Shown: positions 36,631 to 49,921 of the stretch, piece by piece
Position numbering within the stretch: position 1 is the stretch's first letter
Layout: each line of letters begins with the position of its first letter
Assembly: GCA_951799445.1 (NCBI GenBank)
Contig: OX637289.1
Location: forward strand, 2,830,501 to 2,894,500
Reading direction: 5' to 3'
Length of the DNA stretch: 64,000 nucleotides
DNA from: Pseudisothecium myosuroides
Lineage: Eukaryota; Streptophyta; Bryopsida; Hypnales; Lembophyllaceae
The notes under the pieces: model-generated
What the model was told of the DNA's origin: nothing
Databases searched by the model: none
What the model saw: the letters and a program-made list of their open reading frames with translations, nothing else
Made by a program: the position numbers and the translations under genes

Positions 36631-37068
36631 GAGCATCCTCAATGCGATGCCCATAAAAAAAAAACTGCAACGGTACATGCAGTCCGTATTCCCATCCTCT
36701 TTTTTGCAATGTGGCTTTTATTGTCACAAGCACCTCAATGCAATGACAATACTTGAAACTGTAAATGGCGCAGACAGAAACAGAAGCAAGGGGTGAATGG
36801 ATCAGCGGGTGGTGGGAGCTCTTGCACCCACACAATTTGGAATTTGCACTCAATTGTTGCAGTTATTGCTGTTGACCAAGGAATAGAGAGGAGTTTGGAG
36901 GGCACAACAATGAACCAGTTTTTGTCACGCCAGAGCCAGGAAATGTTGAGCCCATGAAGATAACATCAAAAGTGACGTCAACATTGGGTCTAGTTTTTGG
37001 CGCTTTTTTGTAATCCACGCAGGACTTGCCATTGCAATGCTTGTAAAGACGTAGCATTGAGGATGCTC
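36631..37068. mobile_element. Tourist-type (PIF/Harbinger) MITE, 438 bp
   Basis: Starts GAGCATCCTCAATGC and ends GCATTGAGGATGCTC, flanked on both sides by TTA (36628-36630 and 37069-37071), the standard PIF/Harbinger target. Non-coding. It has the same terminal family as 55086-55538. Confidence 0.93.
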
Positions 37069-37956
37069 TTAGCACAAGACTTCTAGAATTGTAATATTGA
37101 ACAACACAAAGCTCTAAATACTAAGGCATATATAGATCCAAGTTTCTAGATGACCATGAGGGAAAGTGTCATGAAAATCTGGCAATGTAACATAGGATCA
37201 CTCAAATCATCACATAATTTTTTTCAACATCTACAATTTTGTGTTTGTGAGGTCTATTTTTTCTGGTCCTATGCAAATAAATTGGTACTTAAACAACTCA
37301 TGTGAAAAACAAGAATGACATTTGAAAATTGTATGTAAAAATTTTCAGGAGTTAAAGTTCATTCAATTGATTGATTTTCTAAATTCATGTCTTAATTCAA
37401 TTGCGCTTGAGTTAATTCAACATTGTGCAGTAAACAACTACTTATTATCTATTATTGTTCGTTAGGGTCAGATTCATCATATCCCATATGAAATCATTTC
37501 TATTTGGGTTGAATTATCTTTCATTAAATGGATTTAGAATTTTTGGAACTTCATTTCACAAGATTTGAAATATTTCATCACCTTTAGTAGTAGGATCCTC
37601 ACAGCTTAATAAGTTAGCAAAAGGACTACCGTAACCATAGGGCAAGATTGGCAGAAATTAATTATTTTTACGAATGCCAAAAATATATGAAAATGAAAAA
37701 TTATCGAATTCAACAAAAATTAAATGACCAAGTTGTTGTAAAAAAAAAATGTCTAATGTTAGTCCAAAAATCCAAAGACCATCTACCTTAAAAAAAGTTG
37801 ATGGCAAAATGAAGGATTTTTTTCAATAACATATTATGAAAATGAAGGGAAAAGAGGTCGTTTTTATAATAAAATCCATTGTCCATCATGAACCCTCAAA
37901 GGATATGGGATAATTTGAAGATGAAAACTTCACCCGATTCACTGTCAAAACCATAA

Positions 37957-38332
37957 GAATTGTGTTCAAAGTAGAATTTCAGACCTTACTTTGGCATAGT
38001 AAAATAACTTTTTTCAAAAAACTTTGAACTAAGCTAATGTAGGAAATCAAGCTAACTTTCAACTCCAAAAATCCGTTTTAGATTTCAAGACTCCAATCAA
38101 AAGTTATGAATAAATTTCAAAGGGGATATTTGAAGAAAATGTTCCTTCCAAACCCTCTTTGAAATTTTACCATAACTTTTGATTGGAGTCTTGAAATCTA
38201 AAACGGATTTTTGAAGTTGAAAGTTAGCTTGATTTCCTACATTAACTCAGTTCAAAGTTTTTTGAATAAAGTAATTCTACTATGCCAAAATGAGGTCTGA
38301 AATTCTACTTTGAATACAATTCCTGCTTTTGA
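37957..38332. mobile_element. fold-back MITE, arms of about 165 bp
   Basis: Starts GAATTGTGTTCAAAGTAGAA and ends TTCTACTTTGAATACAATTC. The arms pair almost fully (for example TCCGTTTTAGATTTCAAGAC against its reverse complement) around a 30-base hinge near 38140. No clear target duplication was read. Confidence 0.85.
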
Positions 38333-39486
38333 CTTAACTATGAATGGTTGAGCATCCTAATTTACATATCCCACATTGTTTGTTGTACCTCCTACCACCC
38401 CAATTATATAAAAGAGTTTGTCTTCTCCACATTTACTTCAACAAATTATGTGACTTTTGATGGAAAGTGCCAAATATCAAAAATTGATTAGAATGTGATG
38501 TTGAATTTATAAAAATTAAGTTTAAAAGTGTTGAATTTACTTTGGAAACTCTAATTAAATATTCGGCATCAATGTGCCGACCCTGCCCTCTGGTTACGGT
38601 AGTTAAGTTTCAATTCCTTTCAATGAATACAATCTCTCTTCAAGGTGGGGGGGGGAGACTAAACTTATGTGTTCTATGAATTTTTTACATTTATAAAGTG
38701 ATAAACCTTTGTATATATATCATTTTTCATTTTTCATTTTTCATCGGGGTTTTTTTAGGATTCAAATTATTCTCATTAATATTTTCTACACATTTCAATT
38801 ACTCCTCGTTATAATTTTTGAAAATTTCATTACATGCCATATATAATTATATTTTGAATTATTTTTTAACGAATCTGACCTGAGTTTAGGGTAATTAGAT
38901 TGAACATGCTTTAGGGAAGATGGTCACAGCACTACCTTAACATTTTATGTGAGCTTGTGTTTGAAAGAGCTTCCATGATTCAGATGGTAAGCATACAACT
39001 GAAGCAGCTACAGACTGTAACATCAACCAAACTTTCAAGTTAGGAAGTACTAAGTTACTTGCAAGTCTTTTGGCCAATTTCAACCGACATGGCCTGATGA
39101 CCTGCCACCTCTTGACTGTAACCATAATTATTGCTTGTCAACATCACAGAGCCGCCCACTAAAATGGGGTCACCATAGTCACAATTGGACCTCCATTGAT
39201 AATTTGACTTCCAGACCCCCATCATGTATCAGTGGTAACTTAATTAATTAGATGTGATGCAATGCCAAAAACAGGGGTTTAGATTGACCCTGCAGTCAGT
39301 CGAGTTTTATGGGAACGTCGTTGTCACGTGGGAGGCACAAGGCATGTGAGCCAGACATGTGAGAAGAGTGGCCGGTCCAAATCATTACAGAAATGGGGTT
39401 GTGAGTTTTCACACCATCTTCGCAAACAGTCAGGCAGCTGATCTTCTGATGTTGATTCATTATCTCTTCCAACTAGGGAGATCATG

Positions 39487-39522
<36 letters not shown>

Positions 39523-42500
39523 CCAGAATCAAGACACAAAGCAGGCAGTTGTTAACAAATAGCACTGCTGGAGCGAGACCTTAATAATAGCAGATAGAAC
39601 AGTATCTATAAACCTTACAAATTGAACCTCTCCAGTTGCAAAAACAAGTTCACAAAGTTTCTCGTTAAATTTTTCCGAAGCTCCAGGTGATTTGCCAAAT
39701 TTTAGACTGCGGCCCTCTCACTGGTCATAGTCATAGTTTCTCTGAATCCATGAAGCTCCATTTTGAGCGCCTCACATATATGCTAATGTTTTTCATCAAT
39801 GAAATGAGTGATTGTAATCAAATTGTCAATTAGGATCGAGAGTTGTTCAGTTTTGAGTTCAGTCCTCCAATGGCTAACAACAAATCCTTCATACCTCCAG
39901 GGTTGTCTACAGAGAGTAAACTTATTAAGACAATCATCTCATGACTCTTGCAATTGCAAGCAGTCACCCTAATCCAAATTAGAAAACCATTGACAACGAT
40001 CTCTCTAGGATACAATATTGCTGATTATGAGCAATTCTGTGTTTGATATTATCCAACATGAGTCCGAGTGCCCACTTGCTTGAGCTGATTCTGTGAGGAA
40101 ATAGTTGTTCATGCCATGAGATCGGATTCCACAAATGGGTTACGTTGCTGCAGAGAAATGTCCAAACTAAGTACCAGCTCATGTGAGCATCATGGATCCC
40201 ACCTGCGTTGCGTTGCGGATTTCTGAATAAGTGCATTCCCACGCAGGAACATGGATTGGGGTCTGACAGACAGTCCTAAACTCAACAACTTCCATCACCA
40301 CCAGCGCACACGCCATGGCCAAGTCCAATCTTTGATAAACTTCCTGCTTCAACTTTTGTTTACTTAGTCTGTGTGGACAAGCTAGCCCACAAAACAAGTG
40401 CTGCCTTGGTACTTCCATGATAAGCAGGAGTGCAGCTGCTCAGAGGAACAGGAAGCTCATCATAATCACCATGTTTGGCAGCACTCTGTAGTGTACATTT
40501 GTGACCCACTATTTTTAATTGTTGGATGTGTGCAGGAAATGGCAAACTGGAAAAGGCTAGTAATCAACAGAGCAAAATCGCACTGCATTATCCTGCCTTT
40601 AAAGGACCTGGCAAGCCCCATGGGCATTCAGAAAGTCAAAATCTAAATTTTCACATAGTTTTGTTGTTTTTTCTTAAATTTTAATTCTTAAATAAGAAAA
40701 TGAAGATTCAATAATCTACTTTTTATTCCATCTGAAATTTTTTCAAAATTATTTAAACTGTAATTTTTGTGACACTTTGAAGATAGCTCAAAATACACAG
40801 CTTTTGAAATTTTCTATCAAATTTCTCTGCGTGTGAGCTCAAGAAGTACATCAATTTCACCATGATGTTTGTCACTATTATTTCCATTTTTCTCCAAAAT
40901 TTCATATCATTTAAACCATTTTTGTAATTACTATGATTTTTACAAAGAATTTTTTTATAAATTGTATAAAATTCAAATCGATTTTTTTAATTATGAAAAA
41001 ATGACATTAAATTTTAGACATATATTACTACATGTAAAAAATATCAAAGTTTTGAAATGTGTATTTTATTGTAGAAATCTAATGAAGTTTGACCAGGCCT
41101 AGACATTAAATGTCCTTTAAAAGTTTAATGTCAAGAAAGGTGTACTAAAATAAAATTATGAAATTTTTCACTACAGATGTATATTATAGTGTTTAACATC
41201 ATGGTACAAACCAAAATTATCGTGTCACTCTAAAATTAAACAATCAACAAACATGGTTATAATAGGCCTAAGGTTTGTATTGCAAAAAATATTGAAATTT
41301 ATGAATTTTTCAAAATCTCCAATTGGAGTAGAAACTAAACTTGATAAGCTTCATTTCATTAGATGGACTCAAATTCAAAAATACACTTTTTATAGCCTGA
41401 TAACGAGGAAGCTTATCAAGTTCAATGATTGTTGGGGCATTAGGCCTAGTTCAGACAAGTGTTTGGACAAAATAATTTCCAATGTCATTGACTAAAAAAG
41501 CATCATTATCTAGTAAAATGTTCAAATCTAAGGCATGATCTAAAGTTTATCCAATTCTTCACCCTTCTAGGTCACCAACTACTATAGCCAGCTTAGCAAA
41601 CAAGTTTTTGGTCTTGTCTTGGTTGATGTCCAGTGGGAAAGGGCTCCTTCTTTGTCTAACAAGTTTGAAGTTACGGCAAATGAAGTGGATGACACACACA
41701 ATACAACAGCCTGATGATATAGAAGTACTTTGAGAAGATGAAATACTAGCCAGGGTATCACTGTTCACGCTTTCGCTAGCCATTCATTTGATCTAGGACT
41801 TATATATAAAGATCCAGGAATCTAGCCAACCAAATTATGAGTTGCCTTGTATGACAGGTTGATCCATTAGAGTTTTCTACATTGTCAAGAGATGACAAGG
41901 CCAAATAGGCTTGCCCAAATTGGAAGAAGTAGGCTTACACAATTGACAAGGATGATCACTATTTGGCCAAATTAGGAGAATATTAAGCTTGTACACAATC
42001 AATTTTCCACCAATCACAAGCTTTGTGCAAAATTTGGTGCAAAGATTTAAATCTTATAGCCTTCTCAAACTATTTTTGAATTACTTCTAAGGATATCTCT
42101 ATTACATCAGCCATAATTTTTCAATTTTGTTGGGGTAGCTCCAAAAATTAGTTGAAGCTTCTAAGTCCAATAAAGTCTCTATATTATTTTTGATAATTTT
42201 ATAGCTGCTAGTTTCAACAAATTCTCTTTGGAATCGCAATAAATAATTGTATTTGTTTCCTTAACCTTACTAAAGGATTTGTAGCTAAATCCAAAATTTC
42301 ATCAAAAACCATTGATACTTAGACCCAAGAAAAAGTTTGGTTGTCCCAAAGTAAACCTATTAGGGCAATGACAAGCTATAGGAGAACATTTTTTAGGACA
42401 AAACTAAATTTGCATTGTGTGCACTTTAATGCACTCTACTGTACATTCTCAATTTTCAAATAATAATAACAAATTGAAGGATGTAATTATTAAAAAACTC

Positions 42501-43051
42501 AAAGGATTGGTTCTTAAATTTATATACATGCAATCAAATTAGAAGTAGAAATTTTAGTTTGACAAAACAAATTGTCTTGAAGATCTTGAATTTTGAAATC
42601 TTTCATTTAATAATAATTTGTAAAATTAATCAAAATTTACCTTGATGGCAAATAAGGTGGACTTCGGATTTAATTTTTGGACTTCCATCATTAAAACCAC
42701 TAGAGGATTTTATCAAAAAAATTTGTTCAAAAATTGAAATCATCATAAAAGTACTCTGTATTATGTTTGAAGATTAAATTAATTAAAAAAATCCAATAAT
42801 ATACGTAATTATAAAAAATAGAAACAAAAATATATATTGAATTTATATCACCTATTTATCTATAAAGATTTTAAGCTCAAAATTCCAAACACACTCTATT
42901 TTACTATGATTTTTTTAAATTTTGGAGTGCATTAAGTACAATAGCACAAGGCATAAATAAAATCCTAAATCCTACTTTGGAATAAATTTTATGTTTGCCG
43001 TGCCAATATAGCATATATATCATGCATTAAAATTGTTCATACTTCAAAATT
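38333..43051. other. gene-free stretch, GC-richer at 38930-40620
   Basis: The part at 38930-40620 is less AT-rich than its surroundings and has several overlapping minus-strand frames, none with a recognised domain. At 41559-41783 (-) an ATG frame of 74 codons has a TATATATAA 20-30 bases upstream, too close for normal use. The rest is AT-rich with nothing to support. Confidence 0.4.
39488..39519. repeat. (AT)n microsatellite
   Basis: About 16 uninterrupted AT units. Confidence 0.95.
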
Positions 43052-43055
43052 TTAA

Positions 43056-44051
43056 CCCCTAAAGGACCAGCATGCATTTTTTGGCCTTATAGAAATTTTG
43101 GGCAAGTCCGTCTGACTAGATTTTTCCATAATTTAAGCTGAAATTTTAATAGAAGGTGGGCGCAAGGAATATCTTTCATATGCACTAAATTTCAGGACAT
43201 TTGGAAATAGGAGTCAATAGTTATGACCAAATATGTTACTTTTTTTTGTAACTGGGCAGTCCGGGCAGCAAGAAAAATTTGGCAAAATTTTGATTTTTTT
43301 TTTTTAAATATTTTTTTCTTGTAGATTACATTTTTGTCTATTTGAAAAGCTTTGATTCATTTCATTTGGATTTGTTATGAGAAAGTTATGGACATTCTTG
43401 TTTTTCGGGCAATTAGAGCATCTTCTTGAAAAAAATAACTTGTAGGATTCATTTCTAAATGCTATTTTTGCAATTTAAAAAAAAATAAAAATTCTTGTGG
43501 TTTAGTTTACTTGCTAGAACAATCTCACCATTGGGATTAGTGTATTTTTATTCCATCTAAAATATATTAATGTTTTGGATTTTCCTTCTATCTTGTACCT
43601 ACTTCTACTTAATAAGTTTTTTAGGAATGATAATTAAGTTTTTTTAGATTGTTGTACACAAAAATTAAAGGAAGTTTCTATTTTATAGAAAATAAAATAT
43701 TAACAATTGAATATTTTTTCCCCCTAGACTCTCAACTCAATTCTCCACTAAAAAGATTTAAAGCACAAAACTCTATAGTGCAAAAATTTTAAGTGAAAAA
43801 TGTTTTAAAGTCAAAAAAACTAGTCCCGCAATGTGCTGAAATACTTTTTTTTCCCACTTTGAAAACAAATATCTTGCAATCTGAGCGGTCAAAAATTCTG
43901 AAATTTTTCCCACACATTCTCATACTAGTTAGGTGCAAGATCCTACGGTTAGATGTGCAAAAAAAACATTTTTCATTTTTTTTACTCCTTGCTATAGAAA
44001 TGGCAATTTTGATGGGTTTTTGGCAGAAAAAAGGCCTTGGGCCTTTAGGGG
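43056..44051. mobile_element. TTAA-flanked MITE family A, copy 3 (996 bp)
   Basis: Starts CCCCTAAAGGACC and ends GGGCCTTTAGGGG, with TTAA at 43052-43055 and 44052-44055. The right third is nearly the same as that of copy 2, including the stretch around TAGTTAGGTG and GATCCTACGGTTAGATG. The left end is of the copy 1 subtype. No coding region; small reading frames here are incidental. Confidence 0.92.
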
Positions 44052-44762
44052 TTAAAGTATCAACAAAATAATAAACTAAACTCCATTGCTCTCCTTGTTC
44101 TCTATGATGACCCACTGAAGGTTCCAATATTTATTGTTAAAATATTAAAATATTCTTCAAAGATGATATTTTTAATTTTTTCTTTGTTTGTAAATTTTCA
44201 AACAAATAATGGGGCCCCAAAACTAAATGGTTGTTAATATCAGTCTCAGGGGATAGAATGAACCTCCTGTCATTGAGGCACTTCTGCATGTGCACTTTCA
44301 TCAAGGAGACAACACAAGCCAATGTCTTAGGCTGTGAAAAACAATCTCTATGGTATATAATATCAAGAAGAGTCCGCAAAAAGAGCCAAGTTGTTGTACG
44401 ACATTGGCATAACAGTATTTGAAACCTTCATGGCTTGGCAACTAGTCTTTTAGTCACATTTCAATATCAAGAGCAATCACCTTGCATGTGGCATCAACAA
44501 GTCGTAGATGGTGATTGGATTTAGGCCGTCATAAATAGCAAGGAGAGCAGTAATGATCAAAATGGCACCGTGGACATTGATGAGCTACATATACAAGCTC
44601 ATAAACTCATGGCACGTGACAGAGTCTAGTTAGTACCACTGTACCTTGTAGCCCTACCTCTATAGTTAGGTGTCGTACAACACTTTGAATGTTGCATCTT
44701 ACCTTGAGAATTGGAAAGCGAGCCCCCCCCCCCTTGCATCAAATCTCACTTGTCTTCCTTAA

Positions 44763-45408
44763 CCCCAGAATGACCTTAAGGACAGAATGTATCCTCGAAC
44801 AATTTTTGAAGTTAAATAAAACCTTACTAAATTATTATTTTTAGTAGTTTATATTTTTGAAACATTCTTTATGAAGTTTGGTTTTAGTTTCAAAAAATTG
44901 ATTTTGAAAATGATTGATTATGATTTTTCTATTCAAGATTTTGTGCACAAGTGTCCATTGCAATCTTGACTTTTTGTAGTGTTGAGGGCTCTTGGGAATG
45001 AGCCTCAAATACACTAGATCTTTGAGAAAAAATCACATTAGAAATTCATTTAAGAAATTGTAGAGTAGATTTTGAGAAGTCATAAATTGATTGGAGTTAT
45101 GCATGTTAGGCCCTTTAACCTCATATTTTTTTGGTGATCAACTTTTTAGATTTGACATGTGAAAAGAGGATTGAAAGACTTTAAATCACTTTCACAGTTT
45201 TAACACCCTCATAATCAAACATCATAATCTTTCAATCCGTAAGAGATATTGTTGTGTTTTCTTTTCTAACGTGATCTCTAACATGTCTAGTTTGATTTTG
45301 TACGGTTACAATTCAAAAAAAATTGATACAACTTATCAAAATGTTGGCTTTTTGTTCAATTTAGAGCAAACTTCTAGAAGCTCAAGAAGTTCCAAGGTCG
45401 TTTTGGGG
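44763..45408. mobile_element. TTAA-flanked MITE family B, copy 2 (646 bp, inverted)
   Basis: Ends CCCCAGAATGACC and GGTCGTTTTGGGG, with TTAA at 44759-44762 and 45409-45412. It is a full-length relative of 19534-20172 in the opposite orientation: the sequence on the minus strand from 45408 inward matches that copy over at least 150 bases, and the middle matches around GATTTGACATGTG and CATCATAATCTTTCAAT. Confidence 0.85.
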
Positions 45409-46139
45409 TTAAAGAGACATAGTTCCTCTCTCCGGTGCAATGCACCATTGTTGCAAGATAGAATTGTGATACCAGAAGAAGAAAAAGGTTAGTTAGCTTG
45501 TTCTTTTGATGTTGAGGCCAACATATTTTGGCAAATGGTGCGATTATATTTCTCCTTTGCCTTCAAAAGAATATCATGAGGATATGGAAGAAGTGCATTC
45601 TCTAGTGCATTTTGAGTCAGATTGTTTGTTGTCTTCTTTCTTACAATAGCAACTCCGAGGCTTTGTTGGAACGGTTAGAGGGTGTCACGCATTACCACAT
45701 GGGACTAGGCTTTGTCATGTATTCTATGTAACTGTCCTTGAAGATGCAACACTTCATATTTTAATACATGATGTTCCAAAGGATGTCGCAAAAAGGATGA
45801 CATAGATTTTGTGCATGCATAGAAGGTGTCAAGTTAGAAAGCTTTGCAATGCCACAATCAAATGGTTGTGTATTTGGCCCTAGCCCTTGTAGTTGGTGAG
45901 GTAGATGGCTAGGATCAATGGGAATTAAAACCTTTTTTATTTTGAACATCTTATTGTGCTTGTATTTTTTGGTCTTGTGCAAGTAGTACATGAGTCTAGA
46001 CTTTGGAAACATGTGCAATGAGCACAACATTCTCGGACACGTTCAACAATTGGATGTCTAAGAAGAGTAGGTTGATTAACAATTTTTTTTTTTAAATAAC
46101 AAGGACCTATGTAGGTGGATGCATAAAGTTGTGTTAAAA

Positions 46140-46500
46140 AGAGTTTAGGTTTTGAAGGATAATGTTGTAGATCTTCTTCACCATGCCATTGACGGGGTCA
46201 AACATGTGCATGTTCTTGGTGAATATGACCTTCATCTTCCTGTAGAGATTGGGGGGGATATTGGATAGGTAGCTAGACGTCTATTCTTAGGGATTGATTA
46301 TTATATAAGTCAGGCATAATGATGATAAAGTATATGTGGTTGGTTTTCTTCAAGTTCTGCTCAATGCTATGATAAATGACCACAATCTAGAGCTTGGTTC
46401 ATAGCACAATGTACATTGCATTGTCCCACAAAGACACAAAGGTTGTAGCCGGTTTAGATGTAAGCGAGACATGAAGAACGTGCTAATGAGGCCAAAGTAT
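46140..46500 (-). pseudogene. possible decayed coding remnant, unknown family
   Basis: On the minus strand two frames in turn look protein-like: KPATTFVSLWDNAMYIV, IEQNLKKTNHIYFIIIMP, then after a shift YRKMKVIFTKNMHMF and DPVNGMVKKIYNII. Stops interrupt both. I do not recognise the family. Neighbouring DNA at 44100-44700 and 45450-46080 has the same base composition and may belong to it. Confidence 0.25.
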
Positions 46501-46684
46501 TCTTATAAAAATTTGTCTTCACATTTTTTTTTGTAGAAACTTGTTATATTGCAACTCCTTTACTTGTTTCATTTGCTTTGTAAAGATGATGGTTTGGGAT
46601 GTACATAATTTTTCCAAATGTTCTTTCTAATGATTTATTTTGTGTCCTTTGGGTGAGCATAGGCAACATTTGGATGTTGGAGGA

Positions 46685-47443
46685 GGGTAGTTTCAAGAAA
46701 CACTTCACGTTTTTCCGTCAAAACTGCATTTTTTGGTCATAGGACTAGCAGGACCTTACTGTACTACAACTACTACATGTTAATAACGCCCCGTCAAATC
46801 TAAATCGTCGATTCAGAGCACCTACAAATCTAAATTGTCGATTTTGTACTATGTTGTATTATGCAGTACTACAGAGTACTATGAAGTACTATTGAAGCCA
46901 CTGGGAGCAAAAAATAGCAAAAAAGGGGTCTGTGGAGTTCTTCCTTTTTAGTAATTCAAATTTATTTTTTTTAAAACCCATAAAAAATGCCATTTTGCTA
47001 GAAAAGATTGTGCTTGCATTGCACTAAAAAAATTCATGAAGAAATTTTTTTCCCTCTTTGTAATCTTTGCACAAAGGAAGGTCACTTTGATCCCATGTGT
47101 GCAACCGATATGTTGCTATTTTCAAAAATCCTTTGGTCACTCCTTGTAATGTTAGTAGACCTCCAACATGTCCAATTTGTGGCTTCAAATACGCATTTTT
47201 GGATCAAAAATAGGACTAAAAACCTCCAAAATGGCTAAGGTAGACATCCAATTGGTGGCAATTTAAAAATAGTAAACTAATTTGAAATATTTGAAAAAAT
47301 TATTCAATGTTTGCAACTATAGCATCTACCTTCAATTCAAATTTCATGCCAAATGGATAAACAATGTAGAAGTTATGAGCAAAAAAACACCTGTCCAGGG
47401 GCAAGGGGACAAAAAATAGGACAAGTGTTTCTTGCAATCACCC
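46685..47443. mobile_element. GGGTGATTGCAAGAAA-family element, copy iii (759 bp)
   Basis: The left end is GGGTAGTTTCAAGAAACACTT and the right end is the reverse complement of GGGTGATTGCAAGAAACACTT apart from a few bases. AGGA lies directly outside both ends (46681-46684 and 47444-47447), a perfect 4-bp target duplication. The interior shows little similarity to copies i and ii. Confidence 0.8.
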
Positions 47444-47447
47444 AGGA

Positions 47448-49399
47448 ATACAATAAGGTGCCACTAATAGGAGGAATTTGCATGTAGTTGCACATAGAAG
47501 AAGACACCACATATAGCAAGCAAAGCCTCTCACCGTAAGAGATGAGAAGATTTAGCCAATAGTGGAGCACTCACACAATAAATTTGAAAGTAAAGGGGAT
47601 GAGGGAAGAATTAGATCTAAAAATTGTAGATCTTGAGTCAAATGATTAAAAAAAAGCTATTGAATAAAATGCCAACATTGAAATCTTTCTAAAATCTCCT
47701 TCTAAAATTCTATATTCAATTCCCCAAAATGGTCAAGAAATCCTAATTGCAAAGAAAAAAAATCTCATTTTAAAATTAAATCTATTTAATTCACAAATTT
47801 ATTCTTTAAATATTTCTATTCAATAAAAAGAAAGTTAAGAAGGTTCAAGACATTGGAGACAAAACGTCAATTAAGTATTAAAGATAATAAAAAGATTTCA
47901 TCAACTTCATCAAGTGAAAAAAATTCTTAATTAAAAAATATATATTAGACATAAATTTTCCTTACTAAACTTTTTTATCACTGAGTATTAAATTTTCTTT
48001 CTATTTTGATAGTAGAAGTTTCTTTACTACAGTAGTAGAAGTAGAAGTTTTCAAATCTTAAATAAATATTGTATATGCCTCAAAGAACTCTTCATCAACT
48101 TTCTTATTATATATTTATAAAAAAATTAAAGCAATTACAAATAAATGAACATGCAAAAATTGGTACAAAAAGTTGTGTTATATATGAAAGGCTATACAAA
48201 TTATTTGATGCAACAAGCATGGCTCTACTTGTGACTTTTTTTTGGTCACAACTTTCATTCCATGACTTGGGTTATGGATTTAGTTGTGACTTTACTTTTG
48301 GGGCTTCATTTCATGACTCTGCTCATATCTATTCACATAGTGCACCCCATAGCCATCAACATGGCTTTTTGTTTTTTCTTTCTCGTGCCAGATTGCACTA
48401 GAAAAAAATTATTTGGTTGAAAAATGACAAGTAATCATGAAGTTTCCGCCAAAAACTTTGAATTAAAAAAATTCCTTGAATGAAACCGCCAAATTGTGGA
48501 TGAAAATAGAATTATAGACATGTGATATATGCTAATATGATATTTTCTATCCAATATGTGGATGAATGCTGAAATTTGGAGCACCACAATAACATTTTAT
48601 ATCACCACTTTGGCACTTCATAAAAATTGAAAAAAAAAAGCCCTGGTCATCAATACAAAAATATAGATTTAAAATTTAAAATAATTTTTTTTAAATAGAT
48701 TTAAAATTTAAAATAACCCTTAAACCAATTTAAAGTAAGAAATTCACTTAAAAGTAGTACTAGGGAACATCATTGAGAGTGTACAATACAGAACCATGAC
48801 CCATTACCACTCTCCTCTCAATTCCGCCCTCATGTACAGAAGGGATACATTTCAGAACGAAATTGTACACTGCACGTTCATGAGGGCGGACTTGCAATAC
48901 CGGGTGGTAATAGGCTCGTTCACCTTACATGCATTGATGAGATTCCTTCTCTATGCATTTCTGGAAAGAACAGTATCCGCACTCACAGCGGCACGCGCAT
49001 GATATTTTTGTAAGCTCAGCAGTTGAACATGTTCTTGGCACGACCATTATCACATGCATTTCATACAGATCTGAGGGTTCGCAGAGCAGACGTTTTCTGA
49101 CATCTCAGATATTGTTGAACGAAGTATAATAGCAACACTAGCTGGGTTCAGTGGTTCGTGGGCATTCAGCCTGCACAATCATCAAGTATGCGTCGCATTC
49201 AGGCCTCAAATCTCTGTTCACTTCCACGGACTGCTTCAGCGTGTACATGTCTTGTTAATAGTCACTACCTAATCCAAAAACAAGACAGCAGGCAAAACAG
49301 AACAATCAACAACCCGGCCGACGGATCGAGCTAGATGAGGCCCACGGTTTGAGAAGCAAACCAGTGAGAGCACTTGTGCACTGCACTGCACCTCACTTT
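47448..49399. other. gene-free AT-rich stretch
   Basis: No protein-like frame. A short inverted pair, TTCCGCCCTCATG and CATGAGGGCGGA, lies at about 48821-48890 but lacks element ends. Confidence 0.45.
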
Positions 49400-49405
49400 T
49401 TTATT
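49400..49405 (-). terminator. candidate poly(A) signal of expansin gene 2
   Basis: AATAAA on the minus strand, about 515 bases past the stop codon of expansin gene 2. The stretch in between has no other gene that can be supported and is relatively GC-rich, as expected of a 3' untranslated region. Other AATAAA sites exist nearby, so the choice is tentative. Confidence 0.3.
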
Positions 49406-49921
49406 AGTAGATATGCGGGTGGATAACAGAAGGCTATATATCTCACCTCTGCACAATTCTTTTCGGAGTGACCAGCGGCATTCACATGCATGGAATGTTC
49501 GTGCATCGGATAGTATCTAGGTAGATGGTGCTCGAGAGAAAAATCCTACGCCTAGACAGCCTACTATGATGTGTAAAATACAGGTGGGAGCGGGTGGTGC
49601 AAATCAGTAACGCACACACCTCAGCAACCAGAGCTTCTTCATTCTCGTCACACGTACGTTTTGGCTGATCGGAAACAATAAAAGCTGGACGACAAAGCTC
49701 CTGACCCACTAATCTGCTCCTGATTCTTAATAAGAGAAACTGGGGTGGAGGAGCTAGTACGCTATAGTAAGAATAACACCAGACAGGCAGCGGGCGAGAT
49801 TGTTCATACCGGCCTCTGCTAGCTACAGGGTCAAAATGCATCACAAAAAATTTATGATCTGTAAAATTGAAGGTCTATGGTCGCCATGCGCGAAGGATTG
49901 GCTACCACTCGGGAGTCAGGG

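Noticed and set aside
41335..41425. Short inverted pair AACTTGATAAGCTTC / GAAGCTTATCAAGTT as a MITE
   Set aside because: The arms are only about 16 bases, and no target duplication or further pairing was found.
41559..41783. Minus-strand ATG frame of 74 codons with a nearby TATA motif
   Set aside because: The TATA motif lies too close to the ATG for a leader, and the peptide has no recognisable features.
48069..48401. Plus-strand frame of 110 codons
   Set aside because: It begins without an ATG at the stated limit and its composition is that of AT-rich non-coding DNA.
49482..49844. Minus-strand frame of 120 codons
   Set aside because: It lies in the probable 3' untranslated region of expansin gene 2 and matches no family.
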